Below, in pieces: positions 18,334 through 28,700 of a stretch of 64,000 bases of DNA. The stretch covers positions 62,001-126,000 of the forward strand of contig NZ_JAPAAF010000011.1 in the NCBI RefSeq assembly GCF_025907915.1, read 5' to 3'. Below the pieces are notes generated by a model. It did not search any database. It was given only the letters and a program-made list of their open reading frames with translations, and was not told where the DNA came from. The position numbers were made by a program, and so were the translations under genes. The DNA is from Gaoshiqia sediminis (GTDB lineage: Bacteria > Bacteroidota > Bacteroidia > Bacteroidales > Prolixibacteraceae). Every line of letters begins with the position of its first letter. The stretch's first letter is position 1.

Positions 18334-19692
18334 CTATTCGCGTTCTTTTTCTTCCTTTAGCATACGGTAAATGGTAGCCACGCCAATATCCAGCTTTTCG
18401 GCTACGAGCTTGGTGTTGTTGTCGTATTTTTTCAGAAAATCCTTTACAATGCGAATATCGTATTCGCGCAGGGTAAGTTCTTCGGTCAATAATCCGGGAA
18501 GCAGGTCGTGCCCGCCGCCGAGGACGATGTGATCGGCGGTAATCTCATCTTGTTCGGCCAAGGTAACGGCCAGTTCGATCACTGATTTCAACTCGCGGAT
18601 GTTGCCCGGGAAGGAGTATGCCAGCAGCATGTTGGAGGCCTCAGACGACAGGGTTTTTGCGGGCAGGTTGTTTTCCTTGCAGAACATGTTGATGAAGTGT
18701 TTTGCCAAAACAATTACATCGTTTCCGCGTTCGCGCAGTGGCGGCAGTTCGATCGGGAGCCCATACAGGCGGTAGTACAAATCCTGGCGGAAGTTGCCTT
18801 GTTTCACCTCTTCCATCAGGTTTTTATTGGTGGCGATAATAATGCGGCAATCGGTTTTTACCGGCACATTGCTTCCCACACGGATGATTTCTTTTTCCTG
18901 AAGGGCACGGAGCAGTTTTGCCTGGAGCGAAATGTCCATCTCGGCCATTTCGTCGAGAAAGAGGGTACCGCCGTTGGCTTCTTCAAACTTACCAATGCGC
19001 CGGAATGCCGCACCGGTAAAGGCGCCTTTTTCGTGGCCAAACAGTTCGCTTTCGATTAAATCCTTGGGAATAGCTGCCACATTTACCGCGACAAATTGTT
19101 TTTTTGCCCGGGTAGAGTTGTAATGTATAGCCTTGGCTACCAGTTCTTTGCCTGTTCCTGTTTCGCCGGTAACTGTAACGGTTATATTGGTGCGGGTGGC
19201 TTTGTCAATTAGCTCGAAAATTTTTTGGGCGGCAGCACTGTTGCCTATAATTGTATTCTGGTAGCTGTACTTTTTCTTTACCTCTTGCCGTAAACTCACA
19301 ATTTCCTTCCGCAGCTTGCTGCCCTTCCGAATGTTGTTGATGGTGTTCAACAAGCGTTCTTTGATGTCGCGCGACTTAACAATGTAATCATAAGCCCCAT
19401 GACGGAGCAGGTCAACCACCACTTCAATGTCATCCTGTTCCGATATCAAAATAACCTGGATATCTTCGTTGATTTCTTTGATTTGTTTGAGCACTTCCAG
19501 GCCTTTCATGTCGGGCAACCGGTAGTCGAGTGTAATCACGTCAGGTTCTTGGTTCAGGTTGTCCAGGCAGTCTTTCCCGGTCGAGAAAGATTGTATGTCG
19601 TAGTCAGGGATGAGCGATAAGTTATGAACCAACAAACGGTTGTACCATTCGTCATCTTCAACTACAAATATTTTAAATGGCTTTTCCGACAT
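18334..19692 (-). CDS. sigma-54-dependent response regulator (NtrC family)
   Basis: 452 residues. Receiver domain 1-120 with D56 as phosphoacceptor (VITLDYRLP). AAA+ domain with Walker A GETGTGKE (176-183), the sigma-54 contact loop GAFTGA (223-228) and Walker B GGTLFLDE (241-248). C-terminal Fis-type helix-turn-helix ([42 protein letters not shown]). It activates sigma-54 promoters on phosphorylation. The hybrid kinase gene 138 bases upstream is its likely partner. Target promoters cannot be identified here. Confidence 0.95.
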   Translation of the reverse strand: MSEKPFKIFVVEDDEWYNRLLVHNLSLIPDYDIQSFSTGKDCLDNLNQEPDVITLDYRLPDMKGLEVLKQIKEINEDIQVILISEQDDIEVVVDLLRHGAYDYIVKSRDIKERLLNTINNIRKGSKLRKEIVSLRQEVKKKYSYQNTIIGNSAAAQKIFELIDKATRTNITVTVTGETGTGKELVAKAIHYNSTRAKKQFVAVNVAAIPKDLIESELFGHEKGAFTGAAFRRIGKFEEANGGTLFLDEMAEMDISLQAKLLRALQEKEIIRVGSNVPVKTDCRIIIATNKNLMEEVKQGNFRQDLYYRLYGLPIELPPLRERGNDVIVLAKHFINMFCKENNLPAKTLSSEASNMLLAYSFPGNIRELKSVIELAVTLAEQDEITADHIVLGGGHDLLPGLLTEELTLREYDIRIVKDFLKKYDNNTKLVAEKLDIGVATIYRMLKEEKERE

Positions 19693-19830
19693 TGCCGTGA
19701 TTTTTTGTTAGCAGTAAACTCGTCTGCATGTACTGCAAGTTAGTAAGAATATACGTTAAATCGTTTGCCTCATGTTCATTTTGTAAAATGTTTTTTTGCA
19801 GTTTTTTTGGTCATTGTTTCATGGTGACAG

Positions 19831-22245
19831 TTATTTATCGCTAAGTTTCTCACGGATAAAGGCGTTGATCTGGATGATTTCCTGTTCAATCGTATTGATC
19901 AGTATCTCCGCATCGACGACATTTTTAGTTGCCGGAATGTTAATCTCCAATTCCTTCAGCTTGTGATAGAGCGACATGGCCTGCATGTGTTTTGCCGGGG
20001 CGGCCAGTTTATGGGCAGCTTCCGAAATCGCTTCCCAATCCGTTTCAGCAAAGGCTTTTCGGATGTTGGCCAGTCCTTTTTCGCTCGAATGGATGAATAT
20101 TTCCAGCATTTCGTTGAAAAAGGCCGGGTCGTCACCTGCCATCTTTTGCAGTTCGTTTAAATCGATTTGCACCTGTTGATTGGTTTCATCGCTTTCTTGC
20201 GGAATGTTGTTTTCAGCGGGGAGTAAACGGGTAACGGCCTCAAACAGGTCGGCTTCGGAAAAGGGTTTTTGCAGAAATCCCTGCATGCCGGCTTGTTGGC
20301 TTTTTTGTATGTCCTCGGGGCGGTTGGTCGCGGTAAGGGCAATAATCCGAATGTTGGGCCATATTTTCAGGATCTGCCTGGCTGCATCGTACCCATCCAT
20401 CACGGGCATTCGCATATCCATCAAAATGAGATCGAAGGGCTGGCTTGATGCCAGTTCGACGGCCACCTTCCCATTGTTTGCCTCGGTATAAGCGATGCCC
20501 CATTTTTTAAGAATATTTTTCAGCAGGTAAAGGTTAAACTCTTCATCATCTACCAATAAAAAATGAAGTTTCCGGAAGTTGGCCGGTATTCTGATCCGGT
20601 CAATTTCCTTATCTTTTATGTTACTGGTGTCGCCTTCCTGATAAGGTAGTTGGATCATAAAACGGGTGCCTTTCCCGGGCACACTTTCTACCTGTATATG
20701 GCCATCATGCAAATCGATCAGGCGTTTTACAATAGCCAGCCCAAGGCCTGTCCCTCGGTGTTTCATCGTCAGATCGGTATCCAATTGCACAAACTCGTCG
20801 AAAATCATCTGCAGGTTTTCCTCCGATATGCCAATGCCGGTGTCCGTAACTTCCAGGTGGATCATCCAGGTGTGCCCCGACAATTTTTCTTCGGCCGCTG
20901 TAAAAATAATCTGGCCTTGGCTGGTGAATTTTATGGCATTTGTAATCAAGTTGATCAGGATCTGTTTGAGGCGCACCGGGTCGCCTTTTAATACCCTGTT
21001 TTTATCGCACCGATTGTTGATAATCAACTGATTGCCACGGGCTGCGGCCGAATCTTTATGCAGCGTGTAAATTTCTTTATACACCTCATCCGGCATAAAG
21101 TCGATTTGTTCTATTTTCAGCTTTTGCGACTCGATTTTGGAAAAATCGAGGGTGTCGTTCACCAAGGTAATCAGGTGCTGGGCCGATTTGTGGACCACTT
21201 TCAGGTTGTCCGACATTTCTTCGGAGTGGGCCTTTTGAAGCATCTGCTCAGTCAGTCCGTAAATGGCGTTTACCGGCGTACGCATTTCATGGCTCACCGT
21301 AGCAACGAACATTTCCTTAGCCTTGGCCAGACTTTCTGCTTCGGTTTTGGCCTTTTCGAGCATTCGCTCGTAGGCGCGGTTCCGTTGCAGGTTGCGGTAA
21401 AACAAAATGAGTACGGTGATCAGCAAAATGACGGCAGTGACGGTGAAAATGCTCAGGCGTCGGTAGGTTTGGGCAGCCATAAAATCGGCTTCCTGTGTTT
21501 TGGTCAGCAGCCGGCGCTGTTCGGTAGTTTCCAGCAGCGAAATTTGCTGGGCGATCAGCGAGCTGATCTGAATGTTCCGTTCGAGCAATACCTTTTCCTG
21601 TGCCTGCAATCGTTGGTTTTGATCGGAAATTTGCTGCTCGATGCCGGCAATTTCCTGCTTGATGATTTCGCGTTCCTTGCTTTTGTCGATGATGATGGGC
21701 TGGGGAACGACAGTATCGCGCTTGCCAAAAATGCGTTTGAAAATGCCTTTTCTCTTTTCTACCGGCTGAAAGGTGATGGTGTCGGGCTGAATGATGACCG
21801 TGTCGATTTTTGAATACAGATCGGAGAACGAGCTGGTGGTAGTTTCTTTTTGGTTGTGCAGAGTGCGTATTTCTTCCCAAATCAGCAGTTTCTGGTTAGT
21901 GAGTAGCCGTATGGAATCGATTTGCTGAATTTCGTCAGACTCGGGAAGGGCGTAATCTTTCAGGTTGTTCAGCTTTTCCTGGATCGATTCGTTTAATTTG
22001 AGGTAGGGGTGGAAGAATGCGGCATCGCCGGTCAGACTGTACAGGCGCACTGTGTTTTCCACTTCATTTAGTTCAGATGCAATATCCTTTATCAGCAGTA
22101 ACTTGAAATCGGGACGGGCCTCCTTGTGGATTGAATCAACAATTTTCGACAGGCTTTGATAAACAAGGTAGCCTGAGGCAATCACTGCCGCGGCAATAAT
22201 AAGGGTCAGCAACGTGACCTGTAGTTCAATTTTTACTCGTTTCAT
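19831..22245 (-). CDS. hybrid sensor histidine kinase with REC and Hpt domains
   Basis: 804 residues. Membrane helix at about 10-30, an extracytoplasmic region of about 230 residues rich in coiled-coil heptads with a basic patch near 165-176, and a second helix at about 264-284. HisKA follows with H319 in VSHEMRTPVNAIYG. HATPase_c has LINLITNAIKFTSQG, DTGIGISEENL and GTGLGLAIVKRL. The receiver domain has D610 (LILMDMRMPVMDGY) and the C-terminal Hpt domain has H745 (AAHKLAAPAKH). The complete phosphorelay His-Asp-His can feed the D56 of the regulator at 18334-19692. The signal is unknown. Confidence 0.95.
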   Translation of the reverse strand: MKRVKIELQVTLLTLIIAAAVIASGYLVYQSLSKIVDSIHKEARPDFKLLLIKDIASELNEVENTVRLYSLTGDAAFFHPYLKLNESIQEKLNNLKDYALPESDEIQQIDSIRLLTNQKLLIWEEIRTLHNQKETTTSSFSDLYSKIDTVIIQPDTITFQPVEKRKGIFKRIFGKRDTVVPQPIIIDKSKEREIIKQEIAGIEQQISDQNQRLQAQEKVLLERNIQISSLIAQQISLLETTEQRRLLTKTQEADFMAAQTYRRLSIFTVTAVILLITVLILFYRNLQRNRAYERMLEKAKTEAESLAKAKEMFVATVSHEMRTPVNAIYGLTEQMLQKAHSEEMSDNLKVVHKSAQHLITLVNDTLDFSKIESQKLKIEQIDFMPDEVYKEIYTLHKDSAAARGNQLIINNRCDKNRVLKGDPVRLKQILINLITNAIKFTSQGQIIFTAAEEKLSGHTWMIHLEVTDTGIGISEENLQMIFDEFVQLDTDLTMKHRGTGLGLAIVKRLIDLHDGHIQVESVPGKGTRFMIQLPYQEGDTSNIKDKEIDRIRIPANFRKLHFLLVDDEEFNLYLLKNILKKWGIAYTEANNGKVAVELASSQPFDLILMDMRMPVMDGYDAARQILKIWPNIRIIALTATNRPEDIQKSQQAGMQGFLQKPFSEADLFEAVTRLLPAENNIPQESDETNQQVQIDLNELQKMAGDDPAFFNEMLEIFIHSSEKGLANIRKAFAETDWEAISEAAHKLAAPAKHMQAMSLYHKLKELEINIPATKNVVDAEILINTIEQEIIQINAFIREKLSDK

Positions 22246-22350
22246 GCGTGTCTGTCTTGCATTTTATTTTAGGGAAGAGATTGTTTTTAGCTGAACAGAA
22301 AATTTAGAGAAAAAACGTTGATTTTTATTCCAGTATCCTTCGGGGGCTTT

Positions 22351-22860
22351 TTACAGTCCGGCCAACAGTTTTTGATAGATTTCCCGGTTTTCATCGTCAT
22401 ACACACAAAAGATGACAGACTCAAAGGTATCGTCATTTATTAAGAAATCGCGAACCGTGCGAATGGCAATTTCGGCTGCCAGTTCTTTTGGAAAACGATA
22501 TACGCCGGTGCTAATATTGGGAAAAGCAATGGTTCGCAATCCGTATTCCTGCGCCAGCAACAAGCTATTCCGGTAGGCATTGGCCAGTTGTTCTCGCTCT
22601 CCAATTTGCCCTCCGTACCAAACCGGCCCCACGGTATGAATAACATAACGCGCCGGCAACCGGTACGCGTGGGTAATCTTGGCTTCACCGGTTGAGCAGC
22701 CGTTCAGCTGGCGGCATTCTTCCAACAATTTGGGGCCGGCAGCCCGGTGTATGGCGCCGTCAACACCGCCTCCACCCAGCAGGCTTTTATTGGCGGCATT
22801 TACAATCGCATCTATGTGCATCTCGGTAATATCACCCTGAAAGACTTGGATTCGGTCCAT
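22351..22860 (-). CDS. macro domain protein (ADP-ribose / O-acetyl-ADP-ribose binding)
   Basis: 169 residues from the ATG at 22860, chosen because AGGGGA lies about 7 bases upstream; an ATG at 22890 adds 10 residues. Motifs: [19 protein letters not shown], the glycine loop [14 protein letters not shown] (29-42), [17 protein letters not shown], and the second phosphate loop [10 protein letters not shown] (115-124). It closely follows the MacroD/YmdB type, whose members remove mono-ADP-ribose from proteins or deacetylate O-acetyl-ADP-ribose. There is no neighbouring ADP-ribosyltransferase or NAD gene, so the substrate is open. Confidence 0.93.
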   Translation of the reverse strand: MDRIQVFQGDITEMHIDAIVNAANKSLLGGGGVDGAIHRAAGPKLLEECRQLNGCSTGEAKITHAYRLPARYVIHTVGPVWYGGQIGEREQLANAYRNSLLLAQEYGLRTIAFPNISTGVYRFPKELAAEIAIRTVRDFLINDDTFESVIFCVYDDENREIYQKLLAGL

Positions 22861-22910
22861 CTTTTTTCCCCTAAAGTTAAGCTCTTTCAATGGAAACAGC
22901 TACTTTGTAT

Positions 22911-23330
22911 GGGTGTTTTGCAGTGAAATCGCTTTTAACCTTTATATAAGATGTCCCACTCGCTAACGACTGGCTGGAATCAACCACTTCCCAAGAAGAA
23001 GGTTGCGGAGATCCGGTTAAAAAAGATCGTGCCGCCAATCGTTCAAATAAGAATTGTAAGACCTTATTTTTTTTTGAAAACCTTAGTAGCCAGGATATAA
23101 CATAAATTTCCAACCTTATTTAGCTTATTCAGAACGTGACCAGAATATACGAATAAGGTAACTAAGGTTGGACGGAATGAGGCCAGACAGGCTACTAAGG
23201 TGGATCAGGAAAATAAGGTCTCAGGAGATCAGTACCATGACTTGGATCCGTCGGCTGATGAGCGATGTGACGTCAAATCCAGCATATTTTACTAAAAGCG
23301 ATTTCCTTGGGGTGTTTTGCGGTGAGATTG
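22911..23330. repeat. nested palindromic element bounded by 21-bp direct repeats
   Basis: In this gap between the macro and EamA genes, three arm pairs share one dyad centre near 23140. They are 23060-23070 with 23210-23220 (11 bp, perfect), 23081-23091 with 23190-23200 (11 bp, perfect), and 23110-23130 with 23151-23171 (19 of 21). A further 12-bp inverted pair lies at 22926-22937 and 23293-23304, centred slightly off. The whole is flanked by 21-bp direct repeats at 22911-22931 and 23310-23330 with three differences. I find no convincing gene inside. It could be a miniature inverted-repeat element or a structured RNA. Confidence 0.7.
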
Positions 23331-23375
23331 TGGTAAGTGTTTAGTTATTAGCTTAAAACTGGCCGGGTTAAGTCA

Positions 23376-24275
23376 TCAGCTTCCCAAGCTGATAATCAGG
23401 ATGCCGGTCAGGATGCCCAGCAGGTAGATCGCTTTTCGGCGTATATTGTTTTCGTGGAAAATAAGCGCGCCCATGGCGAAGGCTACCAACACACCACCGC
23501 GCCGCAGTGCCGAAATGATAGAGATCATCGAGTCTTCGTAGCTGAGGGCATAGAAATAGGCAAAGTCGGCCATCAACAGAAAAAGCCCGATTGCCGGAAT
23601 GCTCCACCGCCACTCAAAGACGGGCCGTTCTTCCCGGGGTTTGGCCCAGCGAAACAAAGCGATGGCCGGCAGCATAACCACTACCTGGTAATACGAAAAC
23701 CAGGCCTGCACCGCCAACCGGTCAATTTTTCGGATAATAAACTTATCGTACAAACCACTGGCCGCCCCCAGCAAGGTAGCCGCCACAATGCAGAAAATCC
23801 ACACATTCTTGCGGAAATTGATCCCTTCGAGTTTCCCTGCCGTAGAGAGCATATAAAAGAAAACGAGCGTTATCACTACCCCGATCCATTGGGTAAGGTT
23901 GAGGGTTTCATGAAAAATAAGAATGGCGCCGGCGAGTGTCCAGATTGGCCCGGAGGCCCGGATGGGCGTCACAATGGTGATGGGCAGGTGCTTCACGGCA
24001 TGAAAGGCAAAAATCCAGCTCGAAACCACAATGACCGATTTCAGCAGGATCAGCCCATGTTCGCGCTGGGTAATTGGCGGAACGAACAGTTGCATCGATT
24101 TGAAAAATTCGGGAAAGAAAACGGAACCTGCCACAAAAGGTGTCACCAGCACTGCGCCGGCAATGGTGGAAATAAACAAAACCGGCAACACGGCATTGGC
24201 ATTCACCGAAAGTTTTTTAAATACGTCGTATAGTCCCAGGAGAAGCGCCGAAATTAAGGCCAGCAGTACCCACAT
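23376..24275 (-). CDS. EamA/DMT-superfamily membrane transporter
   Basis: 299 residues with about ten hydrophobic helices in two related halves. The first half runs from WVLLALISALLLGLYDVFKK and the second from KNVWIFCIVAATLLGAASGLYDKFI; both carry the GLYDxxxK signature of EamA repeats. Family members export metabolites or amino acids; the substrate here is not readable. The final codons and stop fall within a perfect 8-bp hairpin (23375-23393). The gene stands alone, about 180 bases from the next minus-strand unit. Confidence 0.88.
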   Translation of the reverse strand: MWVLLALISALLLGLYDVFKKLSVNANAVLPVLFISTIAGAVLVTPFVAGSVFFPEFFKSMQLFVPPITQREHGLILLKSVIVVSSWIFAFHAVKHLPITIVTPIRASGPIWTLAGAILIFHETLNLTQWIGVVITLVFFYMLSTAGKLEGINFRKNVWIFCIVAATLLGAASGLYDKFIIRKIDRLAVQAWFSYYQVVVMLPAIALFRWAKPREERPVFEWRWSIPAIGLFLLMADFAYFYALSYEDSMISIISALRRGGVLVAFAMGALIFHENNIRRKAIYLLGILTGILIISLGS

Positions 24276-24455
24276 CTTAAAAATTTTGGCGCAAAGCTAA
24301 GAAGGATTTGTATGTCGGCATGTATTTTCACCGGGAAGCTCCCGAACCTTAAACATTGTTTAATGCATCTTTACTCAGTGTCGCTGAATGATCGGGCTCC
24401 GGCGCAATATGCTGTTTTTGACAGGTGGGGGGTGAATCTGACGGTGAAAGAAATT

Positions 24456-24659
24456 TTATTCCTTTTGCTGTCTTTGTTTTACGAAATAGGTAATAACCGA
24501 GTGGATACCTTTTTCCAGGAGGGCGTTGGTCAGAAATAATTTGTAGGCCGAAACGATTTTGTTTGTTTCCAACCGTAGGTTGTCCTCGTGATAGCGAAGT
24601 TCGTGCTTCAGATTAGTCCGGTGCAGTTTAATCTCGTTGATGGAATGTATTTTTCTCAT
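24456..24659 (-). CDS. small hypothetical protein of the YtxH/holin-like cluster
   Basis: 67 residues, mostly helical and charged (INEIKLHRTNLKHELRYHEDNLRLE), with a short hydrophobic stretch (SAYKLFLTNALLEKGIHSVITYFV). I do not recognise a domain. It follows the holin-like gene by 15 bases in the same direction. Small genes in this position are usual next to YtxH and phage-holin-like genes in Bacteroidota, which is why I accept it despite its length. Confidence 0.6.
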   Translation of the reverse strand: MRKIHSINEIKLHRTNLKHELRYHEDNLRLETNKIVSAYKLFLTNALLEKGIHSVITYFVKQRQQKE

Positions 24660-24674
24660 GATCGTTCAGCTTTA

Positions 24675-25055
24675 TTACTCTTCATCTTCCTCAAACAAAA
24701 TGGATGACAGCTTCTGGATAATGGTGGTGGTTATCAGTGATTTTCTCAAAAGCAAAAAGAGCAATCCAATCAATACCACGACTCCGGTCACAATAAATAA
24801 ACCCGTCAAATAATCTTGAAACTGATTTCCGTACCATACTACAAATGCGGTTGTTGCAAACAGGAAAAAGATCATACCCAGCAAGATAAAAACGACGGTG
24901 CTAATCAGAAATACCGAAATTTTCGTCATCTTTTCCAGTAGGGTCAGTTTTACAAGGTCTAACCGCACTTTCAGGTAATCCTGGACGGATTGGTTCAGTT
25001 CATGAAAATTATCTGACAGGTTTGATTTCATGTGGTGGTAATTTAGTTTGTGCAT
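24675..25055 (-). CDS. phage holin family (Phage_holin_3_6/DUF1469-like) membrane protein
   Basis: 126 residues; an alternative ATG at 25031 gives 118 (MKSNLSDNFHELNQS). An amphipathic N-terminal helix (VQDYLKVRLDLVKLTLLEKMTK) precedes two membrane helices (ISVFLISTVVFILLGMIFFL and LTGLFIVTGVVVLIGLLFLL). The tail ends in an acidic cluster. In Bacteroidota this family is chromosomal and unlinked to phage. With YtxH it is often considered part of the general stress or envelope response, but its biochemical role is unknown. Confidence 0.85.
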   Translation of the reverse strand: MHKLNYHHMKSNLSDNFHELNQSVQDYLKVRLDLVKLTLLEKMTKISVFLISTVVFILLGMIFFLFATTAFVVWYGNQFQDYLTGLFIVTGVVVLIGLLFLLLRKSLITTTIIQKLSSILFEEDEE

Positions 25056-25094
25056 GGTTGTGGCTACCGGTTTTTTCGGCCATTTTTGATCTCA

Positions 25095-25382
25095 TCAGTT
25101 GGTGCTTGCCTTTTTGGCTTCCTTTTCTACTTTTTCGGCAGCCGATTTTTTGACCTCTTCAATTTTCTGTTCGGCGTCTTTTTTTAGCTTTTTAATCTGT
25201 TCTTCCAGCTTGCTGATTTTTTCACTGATTGTTTCTGTGATGTCGTGCGATACATCTTTAGCTTTATTTTGCAGTTTTTCGCGGGTCACCGAACCTTTGT
25301 CGGGGGCAATCAAAATTCCTGTTATTACTCCGGCAGCTGCTCCTGCCAAAAATCCGATCAATGCTTTTGTTGTGCTACTCAT
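25095..25382 (-). CDS. YtxH domain protein
   Basis: 95 residues. The N-terminal glycine-rich helix (ALIGFLAGAAAGVITGILIAPDKGS) is the YtxH signature, followed by a Lys/Glu-rich helical tail that probably forms a coiled coil. It is the first gene of the three-gene minus-strand cluster (YtxH, holin-like, small protein). YtxH proteins are stress-associated in Firmicutes; the role in Bacteroidota is not established. The 399-base gap upstream, 25383-25781, holds no gene and no clear promoter match. It has a modest inverted repeat, 25433-25439 with 25455-25461. Confidence 0.88.
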   Translation of the reverse strand: MSSTTKALIGFLAGAAAGVITGILIAPDKGSVTREKLQNKAKDVSHDITETISEKISKLEEQIKKLKKDAEQKIEEVKKSAAEKVEKEAKKASTN

Positions 25383-25781
25383 GACTTCGTTTTTTTAAGG
25401 TTAAACATGGTGTTAATTGAAGGGGTGGCAAGGGGGCAGTTTCCGGATAAGGGGCTGCCCCGCTAGCTGTCCGGTGGCGGTCCACAATTTAGAACGATCT
25501 GATTATTGTTGTTCATGATGACTGTTTATAATATGGTTAACAATGATATTTTGCATTTGTTCAGTAATAGTGACCTGTCGTTATGCCGTGTAAACTGGGT
25601 GTCTTTGGATCGTTTAAACACGCGGACCAGGTTGAGTTTCCGTCTTACGAACAGCTTTTCTTACTGAACATTACAAATCCTTGTACGGATATTCGGGTTT
25701 CTGGTTTATGGATAAACACCGGTTTATCGTAACTTTAAGAGCATTTTTCTTTGCTTTTCAGGCTTTGGGATTTTTCTGAAT

Positions 25782-28700
25782 TTACTGGGAGTCAAACTTG
25801 AAAATCACATCAAATCCGCTGTCGTAGGATGAGTTATTTAATTGGAAGAAGAGGAAGCGGAACAATTCGTATTCCAGCTTCACTTCGTATTTGCCGATGT
25901 CTTTTTCGTCGGTTTCGCCTAAACGTTGTTCATAACTCACAAACAGGTCGTGGGTGAGGTACTTTCCAACAACTACGCTGGCATTGTCGAACCCGCCTTC
26001 GCTTTTCACTTCAATGTAATCTACGTTGAGCTTGTCGCCCAAAAATTTGGTGATTTGCGACGAGAGTAACGAAGCGGCAGCCGTTTCGGCCAAACTGCCG
26101 CCACCGGCGCCGGCCAGGTTGTCCTGCTGATCGATGGTCAGCTCGTTCATACCCCGCCCAAACAGGATGTACGACAAGGCATCGCCTTCGCTGATCGGAT
26201 CGTCATCCAGGGTGAAGTTTACGGTGGGCGATGTGGCCGTTCCTTTTACATCAATGCTAAGTTTTTGGGATACCCGCTGGGCGTTGCGAAAGGTATAGCT
26301 TGCCTGGATATCCATTTCGGGGAGCATTTCTTCGCCGCCCTGGAAACGGATGCTGCCGCTGCTGATGACAAAGGTACGGCCAAACAGGTCGTATTGGCCG
26401 CGCACCACATCCACCGAGCCAAACAGCTCAACGAAGCGGGCGTTTTTTATCAATTCCAGATCGCCGGACAGCTCCAGGCGCAAGTCCTCATTTTTGATCC
26501 AGGTGTTCCGGGGTATTTTAATCCGCAGCCTTCCGGTCAGTTGGTCAAAATAATCAAAGCTGAAAGTATCGGCAGAGGCGATAGTTTCGGGCAGGCTGTC
26601 AGTAGGTCCGGCCATCAGTTCCAGTTCCCGGAGCAATATCGGTTGTGGGATATCGGGGGCTGCCATCTTGCCCATCAACCGGAAAACGGCGGGGAGGTAC
26701 ACTTCCGACTGCGGAATGTTCAGGTTACCATCGAAAGCTACTTCACCTTTCTTCCCGCCCAGGTGGACATCGCCCGAAACCTGCATGTTAAACTGCCGGT
26801 GCTTTACGGGGTTGAACTTATTGAAACGGACGCTGATGTCTGATTGCCGGATATCCCCTTTGTAAAAATCGGAGTTGAAATCGATTTGTCCGCCCGCCGT
26901 CAGTGTCCCGTCAGGCGAACGGATCAGGAAGGTGTCCAGCATAATCTTGTCACGCAGGAACCCAAGTTCGAAAAGGATGTTGCGGTAATCGATGCCAAAA
27001 GCAGGCACCTTCACTGAGGCTTCCTGTAATTCCAGTTTCCCGGTTGGGTCGGGCGACTCTACCGTTCCGTCCACCGTAATCGCCCCATGCAGATAGCCTT
27101 TTATTTCTTCATTCAGGTTGAAATTCTGAAGGATAGCCAGCGGGAACTTGTCCACGGTGAGCTTTACCTGTACCGAATCTTTCGGGTCGAAATGAAAGCT
27201 CATGCTGTCGAGCGCCAACTGTACGGGCAATTTCCCTTCCAGTTTGACCTGGCCGCCATCTTTGGGGATGACTTGTGTTTGCATGCGGGCCTGGTTGTCC
27301 CGGAAGTTGAAGCTTCCGCCAACGTCGTTCATCTCAAAACCATTTAATATGGCCTGGTCCAGGCTGAATTTTCCGGCTATTTCGGGAGAGGCGGCCGTTC
27401 CGCCTACCTCCAGTTTCAGTCCAAAAATGCCGGATGCCGGCAGTTCCTGTTCCAGCAGGCCGGCCACTTGGGCCATATCGATGTTGGCGGCCTCCATCTT
27501 AAATTCTTCTTTGCCACTGAGACTGATTTGCCCATCGGCCAGCAGGTAAGGTGAATTTTCATGGTCGTCGGGCGCTAATTTGAAATTTCGGATGCGGTAA
27601 TTCACCGAGTCGAGTTGAACGATGGCCGGCGCCTGCTGTAAAGTCCATTGCTGGTTTCTGTACCCGATCTGCCATTCATCCAGCGTTATCCGAATCTGGT
27701 CGCCCAGGCAGAGGCCGGTTTTCAGGTAGCTGTTCATAGCTGCATTGGCGAGTTGTGCGATCAGGTAAACCGAGTCGGGGCGGGCTTCCAGTTCCATCTT
27801 CACGGAATCGAGCCGGAAGGAGTCGTTCCCGGCATCACGGACAAGCAGCAGGGCGTTCACCAGCGTATCTTTTGCGGATAACAGGGCTTGTGCATCCAGT
27901 TGGGCTTTTGCGATTGAGAAGCCGCCGTAGCTGGTTTCAGCCAGGTCAAGGATGGCATTGAGGCGGAGCGAATCGGTTTGGCCGGAGAGGTGGGCTGTCA
28001 GCTTTCCGCGGGTGTGCAGGCTGTCCACCGGGATAAAATGGCTGAACTCACTTAGCCCGTCAATCGAGGCCGCCAGTTGGAGGTCGGAATGGCCTTTCAG
28101 GCTGTAATTTCCCCGCGCCTGGAGTGAGGCGGTTTGGGTTTGCAGCCAGAGGGTGTCAATTTTTACATTTTCGTTGTGGTAGTTTACGTTGGCGACCATG
28201 CTGTCGAGGTGGACCTGCATGATGTGCGAGGGCGAAAAAACAACGGATGCCCGTGCCTGAATAGTTTTTGGGTCGATGCCCTTGCCGGTAATTTGTGCTG
28301 TCAGGTTGAGGTCGGACTGTAAACTGTCGATGCCGGTCAATTGGGCTGCATCCAGGTGTTGGGTTACCAGTTCGAGCCGGTACGACGGATCGCCCAACAA
28401 ATCGCGTACTACCGGCGCCAGACGGAATTCGCCAAAATCACCACGCCCTTCTGCAAAGCCTTCCAGGTTTCCTTGCTCCACTTTCAGGTTGAAAAGAAGT
28501 TGTTCCACTGGCTTTTCCTGGATGATGCAATCGTTGAAATTGCCGGTCAGGTTGATGGTGGCCATTTTCGGATCAATTCCTTTTCCGGTGGCCGACAGTT
28601 CGCCGTTGATCCGGTAGTTCAGTTCCGGATTGCCCAGCCAGTGCGCCGGTTGGATGTTGTCCAGCAACCCGTTTAGCTGGTAGTCAAGTTCCAGGCTATC

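Noticed and set aside
22877-23113. 78-codon minus-strand open frame overlapping the nested palindrome
   Set aside because: Its C-terminal end overlaps the macro gene's upstream region and its first part lies in the palindrome arms. No domain, no ribosome-binding signal, and composition unlike neighbouring genes.
24312-24539. 75-codon plus-strand open frame
   Set aside because: It overlaps the small helical gene on the other strand. No family features, and Cys/Leu-rich random composition.
24675-25055. Holin-like gene as evidence of a prophage
   Set aside because: No phage structural, lysis or integrase genes are near. This family is chromosomal in Bacteroidota and linked to YtxH.
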